DNA of 33,523 nt from Desulfosarcina cetonica JCM 12296. Lineage in GTDB: Bacteria; Desulfobacterota; Desulfobacteria; Desulfobacterales; Desulfosarcinaceae. The position numbers were made by a program, and so were the translations under genes. Below, one piece after another: positions 1-7,507 of the stretch (positions are counted from its first letter, which is position 1; every line of letters begins with the position of its first letter). Under the pieces are notes generated by a model, which saw nothing but the letters and a program-made list of their open reading frames with translations, had not been told where the DNA came from and made no database searches. Location of the stretch: positions 1-33,523 of the forward strand of contig NZ_BBCC01000050.1 in assembly GCF_001311845.1 (NCBI RefSeq). The letters are read 5' to 3'.

Positions 1-52
1 AGTATAATAATCAATATCTATCCGGATCCATATTCCCTATTCCTTGCCATGA

Positions 53-442
53 TCAACCGTTCACGCCAAAAATATCAATCGGGAAGCTGGTCAGCGCCTT
101 GTCAACACTAGCCAAAGGCATTTTTTCTATTTTTGATTGCGCTGCCAGCATGCGATCAAAAGGATCTCTGTGAGCGTTTTTCCAACTGCCAGCCAGCTGG
201 GCATGCTCGGGTGTGATCGCCAACGGCTGAAATCCTGCCTTCAATATCCATTCAGGAACATTTTCGGCAACTTTAGAAGCGTCAGGCAACTTACCCAATC
301 GGTATTTCGTGGCAATTTCCCAAACAGAAGCGGTACTGATATAAATTGGATTTTTGACGTCTGCAATGTGTGATTTGATTTGCTTTGGTAGCTTTGGGTC
401 ATCGAAAAGCCACCAGAGAAAGATATGTGTGTCTAATATCAT
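53..442 (-). CDS. vapC: PIN-domain toxin, VapC family
   Basis: Probable ribonuclease toxin of a type II toxin-antitoxin pair. Read from ATG at 442 it has 129 residues, normal for VapC. The PIN acidic residues are visible: Asp4 in MILDTH, Glu42 in SVWEIA, Asp96 in RDPFDRM and Asp114 near the C-terminus. The ATG at 442 overlaps the antitoxin stop codon (439-441) as ATGA, the usual translational coupling; a TTG six bases upstream is less likely. Its middle part (111-263) is repeated almost exactly at 15774-15926. PIN toxins generally cleave tRNA or rRNA; the target of this one cannot be read from sequence. Confidence 0.9.
   Translation of the reverse strand: MILDTHIFLWWLFDDPKLPKQIKSHIADVKNPIYISTASVWEIATKYRLGKLPDASKVAENVPEWILKAGFQPLAITPEHAQLAGSWKNAHRDPFDRMLAAQSKIEKMPLASVDKALTSFPIDIFGVNG
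111..263. repeat. Direct repeat, left copy (vapC internal segment)
   Basis: About 153 bases inside vapC recur in the same orientation at 15774-15926 with only about five mismatches by eye. The two copies bracket the sigma/kinase/GTPase cluster, so they may be the scar of an insertion, a duplication or a recombination. Confidence 0.85.
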
Positions 443-660
443 TCCCAATGTTGAAGCTCTTCTTCCGGCAATGGCTCAAAAAAAGCGTCTGATACAGATC
501 CATCGGCAATACCTGGTGTTCGCCGGGAAACGGGCTCTAAAGGCACCAGTTTGGCAAAAGGCTTTCCTGATTTGGCAATAATAATTTCTTCACCGGCATT
601 TACCCGGAGCAACAATTTTGAAAAGTGGGTTTTCGCATAGTGAATATTGACTGTTTCCAT
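439..660 (-). CDS. Antitoxin, Phd/YefM-type, partner of the PIN toxin
   Basis: Small antitoxin upstream of and overlapping the PIN toxin. The start METVNIHYAKTHFSKLL at 660 is preferred over the upstream in-frame start at 672 because GAGGTG lies a few bases before it. The N-terminus is the typical Phd/YefM DNA-binding fold; GEEIIIAKSGKPFAKLVPL is the family's beta segment, and the acidic C-terminus (FFEPLPEEEL) would wrap the toxin. In the family, antitoxin and toxin together repress their own promoter, which would lie just beyond 660. The pair looks complete and functional. Confidence 0.87.
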   Translation of the reverse strand: METVNIHYAKTHFSKLLLRVNAGEEIIIAKSGKPFAKLVPLEPVSRRTPGIADGSVSDAFFEPLPEEELQHWE

Positions 661-807
661 ACGGCACCTCACAAACTTAGTCTATTTTTGTTAGTCTACT
701 TTGTGTTTGCTGGAATGTCAATGTGCTTATCTAAAATAAGCAAAGATAGGGACGGGCATGAAATTATGCGGTTCCATTTTTCGAACCGCTACGACAAAGA
801 AACCAGT

Positions 808-942
808 ATGCCAAGACAAACCCGAATCGATGCACAAAGAGCATTACACCCCATTATTTGCCGCAGGATCGAACGGCGGAAAATCTTTCTGAATGATGCC
901 GACCGGAATGTTTTTGCCGATCGATTGTCCCGCATCATGACT
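808..942 (+). pseudogene. REP-associated tyrosine transposase (RAYT/Y1) N-terminal fragment
   Basis: The reading MPRQTRIDAQRALHPIICRR, continuing to about RLSRIMT, matches the conserved N-terminus of IS200-like REP-associated transposases (usual form MPRQARIDAPGALHHIICRG). Homology stops near 942, where the sequence runs into the 3' end of the opposing RelE-like gene. The catalytic HUH motif and tyrosine are absent, so it is a dead remnant. RAYT proteins mobilise short palindromic repeats, and two such elements lie in this window (1990-2157 and 16647-16770); a link is only inferred. Confidence 0.75.
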
Positions 943-1156
943 GTTTGTAAACCTCGCTGTCATTGCGCTTTCCAATCACGCAAATTCTCACCGTATCGCC
1001 ATCAACGCGGTAGATCATCCGGTATTGACCGATGTCCACTCGCAGGTATTCCGGATAGCCGACCAGTTGCTTGGCGTCATGGGGTTCGGGCAGCTCCCGC
1101 AAACGGAAAATGGTCGTGACGATTTGCCGGAATTGCTTTGCCGGCAGTTTCTGCAA
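935..1156 (-). pseudogene. RelE/ParE-superfamily toxin, 5' end lost
   Basis: The protein (LRELPEPHDAKQLVGYPEYL, then RVDIGQYRMIYRVDGDTVRI, ending GKRNDSEVYKQS) is a clear RelE-type mRNA interferase or gyrase-poison fold with its C-terminal half intact. The open frame continues upstream through WAKTADKFLQKL, but no good start codon exists: the frame enters the stump of the antitoxin gene and meets a stop. Only a TTG at 1154-1156 could start it, giving 73 residues against about 85-95 for the family. It appears to be a deletion product, and probably not expressed as a normal toxin. Confidence 0.7.
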
Positions 1157-1160
1157 AAAT

Positions 1161-1220
1161 TTATCCGCCGTCTTGGCCCAATTTTCTTTTAAACTCCGTT
1201 GCGGTGACGTCCATGATCAT
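1161..1220 (-). pseudogene. Antitoxin stump (Phd/YefM), fused to RelE remnant
   Basis: The short reading MIMDVTATEFKRKLGQDGG then stop matches the first 15 codons of the complete antitoxin at 30502-30738 (MIMDITATAFKRKLGQ). After the shared bases TTGGCCCAA (1173-1181) the sequence switches to the RelE-like gene in another frame. The rest of the antitoxin has been deleted, which also removed the toxin start. Confidence 0.7.
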
Positions 1221-1243
1221 GTTCCTTTAGTCAAATGTTCAAA
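1173..1243. repeat. Segment shared with 30691-30760 (antitoxin 5' end and leader)
   Basis: About 70 bases covering the antitoxin start codons, ribosome-binding region and leader are about 90 percent alike by eye to 30691-30760, in the same orientation. The two loci are paralogous copies of one toxin-antitoxin family, the left one decayed. From 1244 to 1620 I see no gene; the open frame over 1400-1672 has no family resemblance and overlaps a well-supported start. Confidence 0.7.
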
Positions 1244-1620
1244 TCTCAACTGCCGCATCCAGATCAGAAGGGCCGCCCCGAGGCTTTCGTAAATAGTTGG
1301 CGTAGTGCAACGGCCCCCGCAATAGGGCAGCGGCGGAGACGTGTCTGTTCGGCTATCTCAAAATTTATCTGGTGAAGAAGGGAAAATAACGATTTGTGAT
1401 TGAGGATTTCTGGTGGTATCGTCGGCCCTGCCATTTATGGTTATGGTGGCAGGAGCTCCTACTACGACCCTGGCCAAGGAACGCGAGGAGGCTCCATCTT
1501 TCTTCCCTTACGATTCTTGTCCATTTTTAGCGGTTTTTCCATCGTTTTTCGTGGCCGCACTCAAATGGCCAAGAAACCATTTCCTTTTCTAACCCGTTTT
1601 AGTCAATTTTTGGAGGAGTT

Positions 1621-1935
1621 ATGGCACTTACGACAGAAGAGAAACAGAGAATTATTGAAGAAGAGAAATTAAAAAAGGCGATGCGGGGCAAAAGCCTGAT
1701 TGTGGCCATCATTTTATCCGTTATCCTGCCCGGCTTAGGCGATGCTTATTGTGGCAGCTGGTTTAAGGCCTGCGTATTTTTTATTATGGACTTTATCTGT
1801 TTTGCCCTGGCATTCGTAGGCTTAGGCGTGATCCTGGGCGCCATCGTGTGGGTATGCGGCATTATTTCAGCCGCCATGTCAGCCGGCAAGTCTGAAAAGA
1901 AATCAATTATAAAAGCGGAAAAAAGCTTAGTCTAA
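1621..1935 (+). CDS. Small membrane protein, TM2-like
   Basis: A 104-residue protein with a charged N-terminal helix (about 1-23), then two or three hydrophobic segments over about 25-90, and a lysine-rich tail. The stretch ILSVILPGLGDAYCGSWFKA resembles the PGLG-x-x-Y-x-G motif of TM2-domain and related small membrane proteins; the rest is hydrophobic (FFIMDFICFALAFVGLGVIL). The start is well supported by GGAGGAG six bases upstream. It is co-directional with the sigma-factor cluster but separated by almost 390 bases that include a palindromic element, so it need not be part of it. Function unknown. Confidence 0.7.
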   Translation: MALTTEEKQRIIEEEKLKKAMRGKSLIVAIILSVILPGLGDAYCGSWFKACVFFIMDFICFALAFVGLGVILGAIVWVCGIISAAMSAGKSEKKSIIKAEKSLV

Positions 1936-1989
1936 AAACCAGAAAACGTCTTAAAGATGATGAACGCGTAAAAAGTCGCATTTCCGATC

Positions 1990-2157
1990 GTAAGTACCCT
2001 ATTCATAAATACGATGGCATTCGATTGCCGATGCATCCCGGCTCGCTTCGTTACTCGGCGCGCCAAGAGTGATGGCTATTGGCCGCTTCTCGCGCCTTGC
2101 GCCCCGGGCGCCTCGCCAATCTCGGTACGTCACCGTATTTACGAACAGGGGTACTAA
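1990..2157. repeat. Imperfect palindromic element with terminal inverted repeats
   Basis: Arms at 1990-2013 and 2134-2157 are near-complementary (left AAGTACCCTATTCATAAATA, right TATTTACGAACAGGGGTACT). The next stretches also pair: GATTGCCGATGCATCCCGGC on the left against GATTGGCGAGGCGCCCGG read on the other strand. The centre holds GGCGCGCC. The whole 168 bases can therefore fold as one long hairpin. It lacks any coding capacity and looks like a MITE or REP-type intergenic repeat. The rest of 1936-2320 shows no gene. Confidence 0.65.
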
Positions 2158-2256
2158 GCCGAACGATCTTTTTGAATATCTCTTGGATAATGTGGATTAT
2201 TCGGCGAGGATAAGAACCCGTCTAAAATTAGCCGCTTGACGGGTAGTGGGCGGGTT

Positions 2257-2262
2257 GGAAAC
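2257..2262 (+). promoter_or_regulatory. Possible ECF-type -35 element (GGAAAC) before the sigma gene
   Basis: GGAAAC lies about 60 bases upstream of the sigma-factor start, with an AT-containing stretch about 17 bases on. The same hexamer occurs at 15068-15073 just before the last gene of the cluster. Many ECF sigma factors recognise GGAAC-like -35 boxes and drive their own gene. The -10 region is not convincing, so this is a weak call. Confidence 0.25.
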
Positions 2263-2320
2263 AAGCCCCAAAGAAAGTATTCGGTTTATTCTGTTTTCTT
2301 AAGTTCTCGGGATAATCTCA

Positions 2321-3082
2321 ATGCGTGCCAATGATATTCCAAGTGATCAGAATTTAGACTTCGACCTCATCAACAAAATTGTCTCTGGCGATGGAGACGC
2401 TTTGGTTTTTCTTTTAGTTCACCGTTGCGGCAACGCTCTCAAATATCTCTGCAATCAAAATCGAGCATCGCGCTTAGACCTGGACGACCTGGTCCAGGAA
2501 GTCTCACTTAAATTAATTGCCAACGATTATAAAGCTCTCCGCGATTTCCAAGGCCGCAATAGCTCAACTGGCCGCAAATGTGGTTTGAACCGTTACGTTA
2601 CCATCATTGCCCGTAACCACATTCAACGGTTGAACAAACGCGCGATGACAGAAATCAGTTGTTCGGGGACTCAAGATGATATGAAAGGCAATGGATACAA
2701 GAAGAATGTGCGTGGTTTGTGTGAAAATGTTTCACCCAGTGAGGCTAATCCCTTGATTAAAAATTCATGGAAAAAAGAATCATATCAAATCCGGAGGGAA
2801 ATTAATTTTTCATTAGCGCTTTCAGATGATGACGGGGGGGACTGGGTGCCAGACCAAAATTGGATCAACGATCAGATCTCAATGGAGGCTATAAATGCCA
2901 TTATGGCGCTTGAGGATTCGCGTGAGCGCTTCGTACTGATTGAATATAAAATAAAAGGCTATTCGCCTAAGGAAGTCGCTGCCATACTCGGCACAACGGA
3001 AGGTAACGTTTACACGATCTGCAGTCGAGCACAGAAGAAAGTACATAACTTGCTCGTGAGTGAAGGGGTGTCTCGTGTCTGA
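2321..3082 (+). CDS. ECF-type RNA polymerase sigma factor
   Basis: Alternative sigma factor of the sigma-70 family, expected to direct RNA polymerase to a small set of promoters. Region 2 is visible at about residues 25-110 (DLDDLVQEVSLKLIAND, then RYVTIIARNHIQRLNKRA). Region 4 lies near the C-terminus (KGYSPKEVAAILGTTEGNVY, then SRAQKKVHNLL), a helix-turn-helix. At 253 residues it is longer than a typical ECF factor (about 180) because the linker carries an extra stretch of some 80 residues. The last codons overlap the anti-sigma/kinase gene, so the pair is translationally coupled. ECF factors coupled to Ser/Thr kinases are known (for example Vibrio EcfP/PknT), and this pair has that layout. 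The ribosome-binding site is weak. Confidence 0.85.
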   Translation: MRANDIPSDQNLDFDLINKIVSGDGDALVFLLVHRCGNALKYLCNQNRASRLDLDDLVQEVSLKLIANDYKALRDFQGRNSSTGRKCGLNRYVTIIARNHIQRLNKRAMTEISCSGTQDDMKGNGYKKNVRGLCENVSPSEANPLIKNSWKKESYQIRREINFSLALSDDDGGDWVPDQNWINDQISMEAINAIMALEDSRERFVLIEYKIKGYSPKEVAAILGTTEGNVYTICSRAQKKVHNLLVSEGVSRV

Positions 3083-5546
3083 TTGCCCAAATGAGATTGA
3101 ACTGGCGATGTTCCTCGACAATGCACTTTCTGAAACCGAGGCCGAGACGATTCGGCGCCATATTTCAAACTGTCCTGACTGTGCTGCAATCTTGGCCGAT
3201 GCCATTTCCAGCGATGCACTGGCTGATATCCAGCGTTTACCAAACCTTACAGGTGATGAGTCTCTGAAACTATCCGCGAAGATTGCTGAATCTATTGGAA
3301 GCGAGGTTGAAAAAAAGCTTCATATTGATGACAGAGAAACAAAGTTATCGAACTCAAAGAAAGGTAAGGAAGCAACAATCGACCGAAAAGTTCTATGTCA
3401 GCAAGTTAATGAGCCAAAAAAAATGCACTATGACCAAGAGCACAATTCAGAAAACACCTTTTCTGTAATCTCAGGTCGATATCAAATAGAGATGAAAATT
3501 GGTCGCGGCGGATTTGGAACGGTGTATCTTGCTTGGGACAACAAACTTCAACGCAGAGTCGCTCTCAAATTCCTTAAAGTCAAAGAACGGGGATTGCCGT
3601 ATCAGTTATTCGAACAAGAGGCACGATCGTTGGCTCAATTGGGCAAACACCAAAACATTGTAACTATTTTCGATTGGGGTGACCATGAAGGCGTACCATT
3701 CATGGTTATGGAATATGTTGCGGGGAACGTAGGTCGATTGATCGCAGGCAACCCAAACGGCGTGTCAGTTAGAACTGCGTTACGCATCACCTACCAGACT
3801 GCGCTGGCCCTTGAATTCGCACATCAAAAAGGCATTGTTCACCGTGATGTAAAACCGGGAAACATTCTATTAGAAGAACCGAACCAAAAGGTTAAATTGA
3901 CAGATTTCGGTTTGGCCTGCTTTTCTACAAGGGAGCAGCAAGATTCCATCTCGGGGAATTTACATACCGGATTAATCGACCAGATTGCCGATCCAAGACA
4001 GATTGCCGATCCAAGAAACGACGTTTTTGCTCTCGGAGTCACGCTTTATAAGTTGCTTACGGGCACCGCACCATTTTATAGGAAAACAAAGATTGCTCAA
4101 CAACAGCGTTTAGCCAACGGAGAGCGCCTTTCCCCGGAAAAACTAAATGAAAAAATCCCTGATGAATTAAAACATGTGATTGATTGCTGCCTATCCATCG
4201 ATCCTGAAAACCGTTATGGCAATGGCGGAGAACTTGCCCACGCCTTGGCTAACACGGCAGATAAACAAAAAATTATTCTCACTGAGGATGAACAAAATAG
4301 ATTGTTTAAAGCAAAAAAAATCGACAAAAAACAAAACCGTTTTCATCAATCAACAATAATTCCCGGTGTATTGGCAGGCATGACAGGTTTCATCGGAAGC
4401 GCTGCTGGTGCTATCGCCGCTTCAGAATCCCATGCGAAAGATGATAGACAAGTGGAAAATTCATTCACGGTCGAGCACATTCCACAAGATAACAATATAG
4501 ATAATATGCATTTGAAGGAGGAAATCACAATGACGCTTAAAAGTATTCATGAAGCACCGAAAGCATGGGGACTCCCACCAGTTGATATAAACAGCCCATT
4601 TGTTCAGCAAGGTTATGAGGACACTTGTGCAATTCGTAGCCAGCAACTAATTTTGCAAGACTTTGGTATTACTGCTTCAGAAGAGCAACTAGTTCAATTG
4701 GCTTACGAACAAGGTTGGTATGGTGAAGGCGGAACATCAATGGCGGATGTAGGAAAAATTCTTGAAGCTTATGGGATCCCAGTTAACCGGACGGCAGAAG
4801 GCAATATTTTTTCTTTGACGAGCGAACTTGCTCAAGGACATAGGGTCATGGTTGCCGTGGATTCTGGTGAGTTATGGGAAGATGGTTTTCCAGAACAGCT
4901 GGCTGACTTATTTGGCGACAACCCTGATCACGCCTTAATTGTCGCTGGAATTGATACGTCTGATCCTGAAAACATCACCGTCCAGTTGATGGACCCGGGA
5001 ACCGGTGATGTTGCAAAAAGTTATCCCATGGATCAATTCATGGATGCTTGGAAAGATTCGGGGTTTTACATGGTTTCCACAGCTGAGCCTGCACCTCCCT
5101 GGGCTTTCGGCATGGACAATTTTGAATATACGGACTACCTGCACCTACCAAATGTTGGTGGGGTTCCTTACAGTGAATTCGAGCGGTTTCATGCGTTGGC
5201 AAATCAACATAATGATGAAGGACACTTTCTTGACCAATTGACACAAGGTTTTTCAGATCTGATGCAAGGAAAAACCTCACTGCCGGAAATGCTTGGAAGT
5301 CTCTTTGAAGACGGCATCCCCGCACCTGACGAAGTTGCTCTACCGGATAATATTCAGAGTGAGCTGAGCACATTGGCTGGCATAGAAGAAGGAATGGAAT
5401 TGTTTGATAATTCAAATAGTGAGGCCGGATGGTACGATCATTATAACGATTTGGCTGACTATTATGGTGGTTGGGGAGATCAAATCAGTGCCCAATGGTA
5501 TGCGGATCAGGCAGCACAAATGACAGATGATTCGTCAGATACCTAA
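3075..5546 (+). CDS. Anti-sigma zinc finger / Ser-Thr kinase / C39-like peptidase fusion
   Basis: GTG at 3075 follows GAAGGGG and overlaps the sigma stop by eight bases; an in-frame GTG at 3060 is the alternative. Residue numbers here count from 3060. Residues 9-41 hold a zinc-binding anti-sigma finger, with His34-x3-Cys38-x2-Cys41. Residues 141-400 are a Hanks-type kinase: GRGGFGTV 148-155, Lys170, Glu187, HRDVKPGN 261-268 and DFG 282-284 are intact, but no APE motif follows. Residues 431-455 are a hydrophobic, possibly membrane-spanning stretch. Residues 505-675 resemble a papain-like C39 peptidase: Cys523 in EDTCAIRSQQ, His624 in DHALIVAG, Asp645 in MDPGTGD. The acidic tail is unrecognised. 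A strong internal start at 4530 could give the peptidase separately. Likely role (inference): sense a signal, release or phosphorylate the sigma factor, and supply a protease. Confidence 0.85.
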   Translation: MSDCPNEIELAMFLDNALSETEAETIRRHISNCPDCAAILADAISSDALADIQRLPNLTGDESLKLSAKIAESIGSEVEKKLHIDDRETKLSNSKKGKEATIDRKVLCQQVNEPKKMHYDQEHNSENTFSVISGRYQIEMKIGRGGFGTVYLAWDNKLQRRVALKFLKVKERGLPYQLFEQEARSLAQLGKHQNIVTIFDWGDHEGVPFMVMEYVAGNVGRLIAGNPNGVSVRTALRITYQTALALEFAHQKGIVHRDVKPGNILLEEPNQKVKLTDFGLACFSTREQQDSISGNLHTGLIDQIADPRQIADPRNDVFALGVTLYKLLTGTAPFYRKTKIAQQQRLANGERLSPEKLNEKIPDELKHVIDCCLSIDPENRYGNGGELAHALANTADKQKIILTEDEQNRLFKAKKIDKKQNRFHQSTIIPGVLAGMTGFIGSAAGAIAASESHAKDDRQVENSFTVEHIPQDNNIDNMHLKEEITMTLKSIHEAPKAWGLPPVDINSPFVQQGYEDTCAIRSQQLILQDFGITASEEQLVQLAYEQGWYGEGGTSMADVGKILEAYGIPVNRTAEGNIFSLTSELAQGHRVMVAVDSGELWEDGFPEQLADLFGDNPDHALIVAGIDTSDPENITVQLMDPGTGDVAKSYPMDQFMDAWKDSGFYMVSTAEPAPPWAFGMDNFEYTDYLHLPNVGGVPYSEFERFHALANQHNDEGHFLDQLTQGFSDLMQGKTSLPEMLGSLFEDGIPAPDEVALPDNIQSELSTLAGIEEGMELFDNSNSEAGWYDHYNDLADYYGGWGDQISAQWYADQAAQMTDDSSDT
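3981..4016 (+). repeat. Perfect 18-base tandem duplication in the kinase activation segment
   Basis: The unit CAGATTGCCGATCCAAGA occurs twice back to back and encodes QIADPR twice. It falls between DFG and the helix DVFALGVTLYKLLTG, just where kinases normally carry the APE motif. A perfect in-frame copy suggests a recent slippage event. Confidence 0.9.
4515..4532 (+). promoter_or_regulatory. Strong internal ribosome-binding site and ATG for the C39-like peptidase
   Basis: AAGGAGG at 4515-4521 lies eight bases before an in-frame ATG at 4530. It is one of the best Shine-Dalgarno sites in the window, yet it lies inside the kinase reading frame, directly before the peptidase domain. Initiation here would give a 338-residue soluble peptidase without the kinase and hydrophobic segment. 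Confidence 0.55.
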
Positions 5547-5576
5547 CTGATAAAATAGGAATTTTCATATCTACGG

Positions 5577-5582
5577 TATAAT
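5577..5582 (+). promoter_or_regulatory. Possible -10 element before GTPase 1
   Basis: A perfect TATAAT lies 34 bases before the ATG at 5616, in the 69-base gap after the kinase gene. No good -35 box is seen at the usual spacing, so an internal housekeeping promoter is possible but unproven. Confidence 0.3.
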
Positions 5583-5615
5583 TAATGGTATGAATTTACG
5601 GAAAGGAAGCAATTC

Positions 5616-7496
5616 ATGCAGGCAAATAATCTCCCAAAACTTATTGTATTGCTAAAACAAACCAAAACCTTGCTGTTGAAGCAAGATCGCAAGGATCTGG
5701 TTTCTCAGATTGAGAAATCAGAGACCGAATTGACGACCGGAGAAAAGGTCGTTTTTGTATGCGGGGAGTTTAAACGAGGCAAATCGTCGCTAATCAACGC
5801 TCTCTTGGAACGGGACGATGTTTGCCCGGTAGATGCCGATATCGCAACAGCAGTTGTCTCAATTATTCGATACGGTGCAGCGCCAAAGGCGACTCGTTAT
5901 TTTGGTGAAATTAGTAGCAGTAATTTTGAAGAAATACAGTTCGAAAATGTGGCAACGTATGCAAAAGGAAAATCAGGTACAACCACGGACACTTGGCTTA
6001 TAGAAATCCAAGTCCCCTGCGAGTTCCTCAAAGATGGAATCGTGCTTGTCGATACACCTGGTGTTGGCGGCCTTGATCCTCGGCACGGCTTTCTGACATC
6101 ACATTTCATGCCCCGTGCAGATGTCATCGTATTTGTGGCCGATGCCGGAATTCCCCTTTCAGATTCCGAATTGGCATTTTTAAAGGAAAAGGTTGCAAAT
6201 GCAAATACCCAAGTGATTATCGCACTAAACAAGTCAGATCAACTTCGCGATCCTGAAGCACAGTTAACGGATATCCGATCGAAGATCAACGATGTACTGG
6301 GGAACAATTGTCTTCCCGTCGGGATAGTGCCTGTATCAAGCCGTCTGAAATCAGAATATCTCTCAGATGGATGCGAAGAAGATTTGCATGAAAGTGGATT
6401 TCCTGAATTTGTACATATTTTATTGAAAATGGTCCAAAGACATGAGTCGAATCGATTTGATTTTGCCATTCATAACGCAGTTGAGACACTGAATGATATT
6501 AGACTTCCATTGGCGTTACAAGTAAAGAAATTGAACGATATTGCGGCCTCGGATATCTCTGAACTGAAAAGCAGGTTTGCCGAACAGAAAGAGCGAATTC
6601 AGACGCTGATAGACCCCTCCTCGGAGTGGCAACGTGAATTGACAAACAGACTTACAGACCTCCATGGTAAGGTTTTGCATACTTTGCAAGTCACGAGCAT
6701 AGAGATAGGCGCTCAGAAAAGACTGCACGATACTATATCAGAGGTCGGATGCGACCCAAACCGTGTACTAAAGGCAGTCGAGGATGAAATACTTATGTTT
6801 GCTCTAAATACAGAACGGCAGATCCTTGAGGAGGTAAATATAATATTTCAGAGTATTCAAAAGGACTATGAGATAGACATGGCGATTGACAAAAGCCACC
6901 TGAAATCTTTCCAGTTTGATGATGAATGCAACCTTGTTGTTAAATCGCCGAGTCTCAATGACCGTATTTACACTCACCTTCGAAATTCTTACTACGGTTC
7001 AGTTTCAGGGATCGGTGTCGCCGGAGGAATTATTTGGCTCACGCAAGCATGGTGGGCCGCTGTTCCTGCTGGGCTTTTCATGTTCTATCAATCCATCATG
7101 GGAGGAAGTAAGGAGTTAAAAAGACAGACGTTTCAGTCAGTTTTTAATTTGGTAAGTCCTGAGGTGCAAAAGGCACTCTTAGCGCTGAGAACTCATGTAA
7201 CGTCGCAATTAAAGGAAATCGACCGTTCGATTAAAAAAGCTATCAGCTCAGATCTTGAACGAGCAAAAATTCGCCATGAAGAGACTGCCAAGGCATTGGC
7301 GGCGGTTATCAAGCGTAATGCAGAACAGCATAAGGAACTCAATCAAATCGTAAAAACCAAAATTGAGCCAATAAACCAAATGCTTAGATATTATCAGCGG
7401 TTAAGTCAGGGGGGCAATCAACAAACCGATTCAAGTGTGAAAATATCTAAAGCTTCTCTTCAGCCAATGGCATTTAATGACCCGGTCGAGGCATAA
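5616..7496 (+). CDS. Dynamin-like GTPase 1
   Basis: Large GTPase of the bacterial dynamin-like superfamily, 626 residues. G1 is GEFKRGKSS (50-58), the G2 threonine is in DIATAVV (about 79), G3 is DTPGVGG (146-152) and G4 is NKSD (205-208). All four nucleotide-binding motifs are intact. Residues 300-430 are helical heptad-like sequence, followed by a hydrophobic paddle-like region (about 461-497, GIGVAGGIIWLTQAWWAAVP) and a helical C-terminus. This order matches dynamin-like proteins that bind and reshape membranes. GGAAAGGAAG precedes the ATG. It is followed after 11 bases by GTPase 2; adjacent dynamin-like genes often make hetero-oligomers, which is plausible here. Confidence 0.87.
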   Translation: MQANNLPKLIVLLKQTKTLLLKQDRKDLVSQIEKSETELTTGEKVVFVCGEFKRGKSSLINALLERDDVCPVDADIATAVVSIIRYGAAPKATRYFGEISSSNFEEIQFENVATYAKGKSGTTTDTWLIEIQVPCEFLKDGIVLVDTPGVGGLDPRHGFLTSHFMPRADVIVFVADAGIPLSDSELAFLKEKVANANTQVIIALNKSDQLRDPEAQLTDIRSKINDVLGNNCLPVGIVPVSSRLKSEYLSDGCEEDLHESGFPEFVHILLKMVQRHESNRFDFAIHNAVETLNDIRLPLALQVKKLNDIAASDISELKSRFAEQKERIQTLIDPSSEWQRELTNRLTDLHGKVLHTLQVTSIEIGAQKRLHDTISEVGCDPNRVLKAVEDEILMFALNTERQILEEVNIIFQSIQKDYEIDMAIDKSHLKSFQFDDECNLVVKSPSLNDRIYTHLRNSYYGSVSGIGVAGGIIWLTQAWWAAVPAGLFMFYQSIMGGSKELKRQTFQSVFNLVSPEVQKALLALRTHVTSQLKEIDRSIKKAISSDLERAKIRHEETAKALAAVIKRNAEQHKELNQIVKTKIEPINQMLRYYQRLSQGGNQQTDSSVKISKASLQPMAFNDPVEA

Positions 7497-7507
7497 AGGA
7501 GCGTTTT

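Noticed and set aside
625..1119. Long open frame over the RAYT remnant
   Set aside because: Only 808-942 matches a family; the rest is the antisense of the antitoxin and RelE-like genes.
1400..1672. Open frame with a glycine/tyrosine-rich start
   Set aside because: No ribosome site, no family resemblance, and its end overlaps the well-supported start of the small membrane protein.
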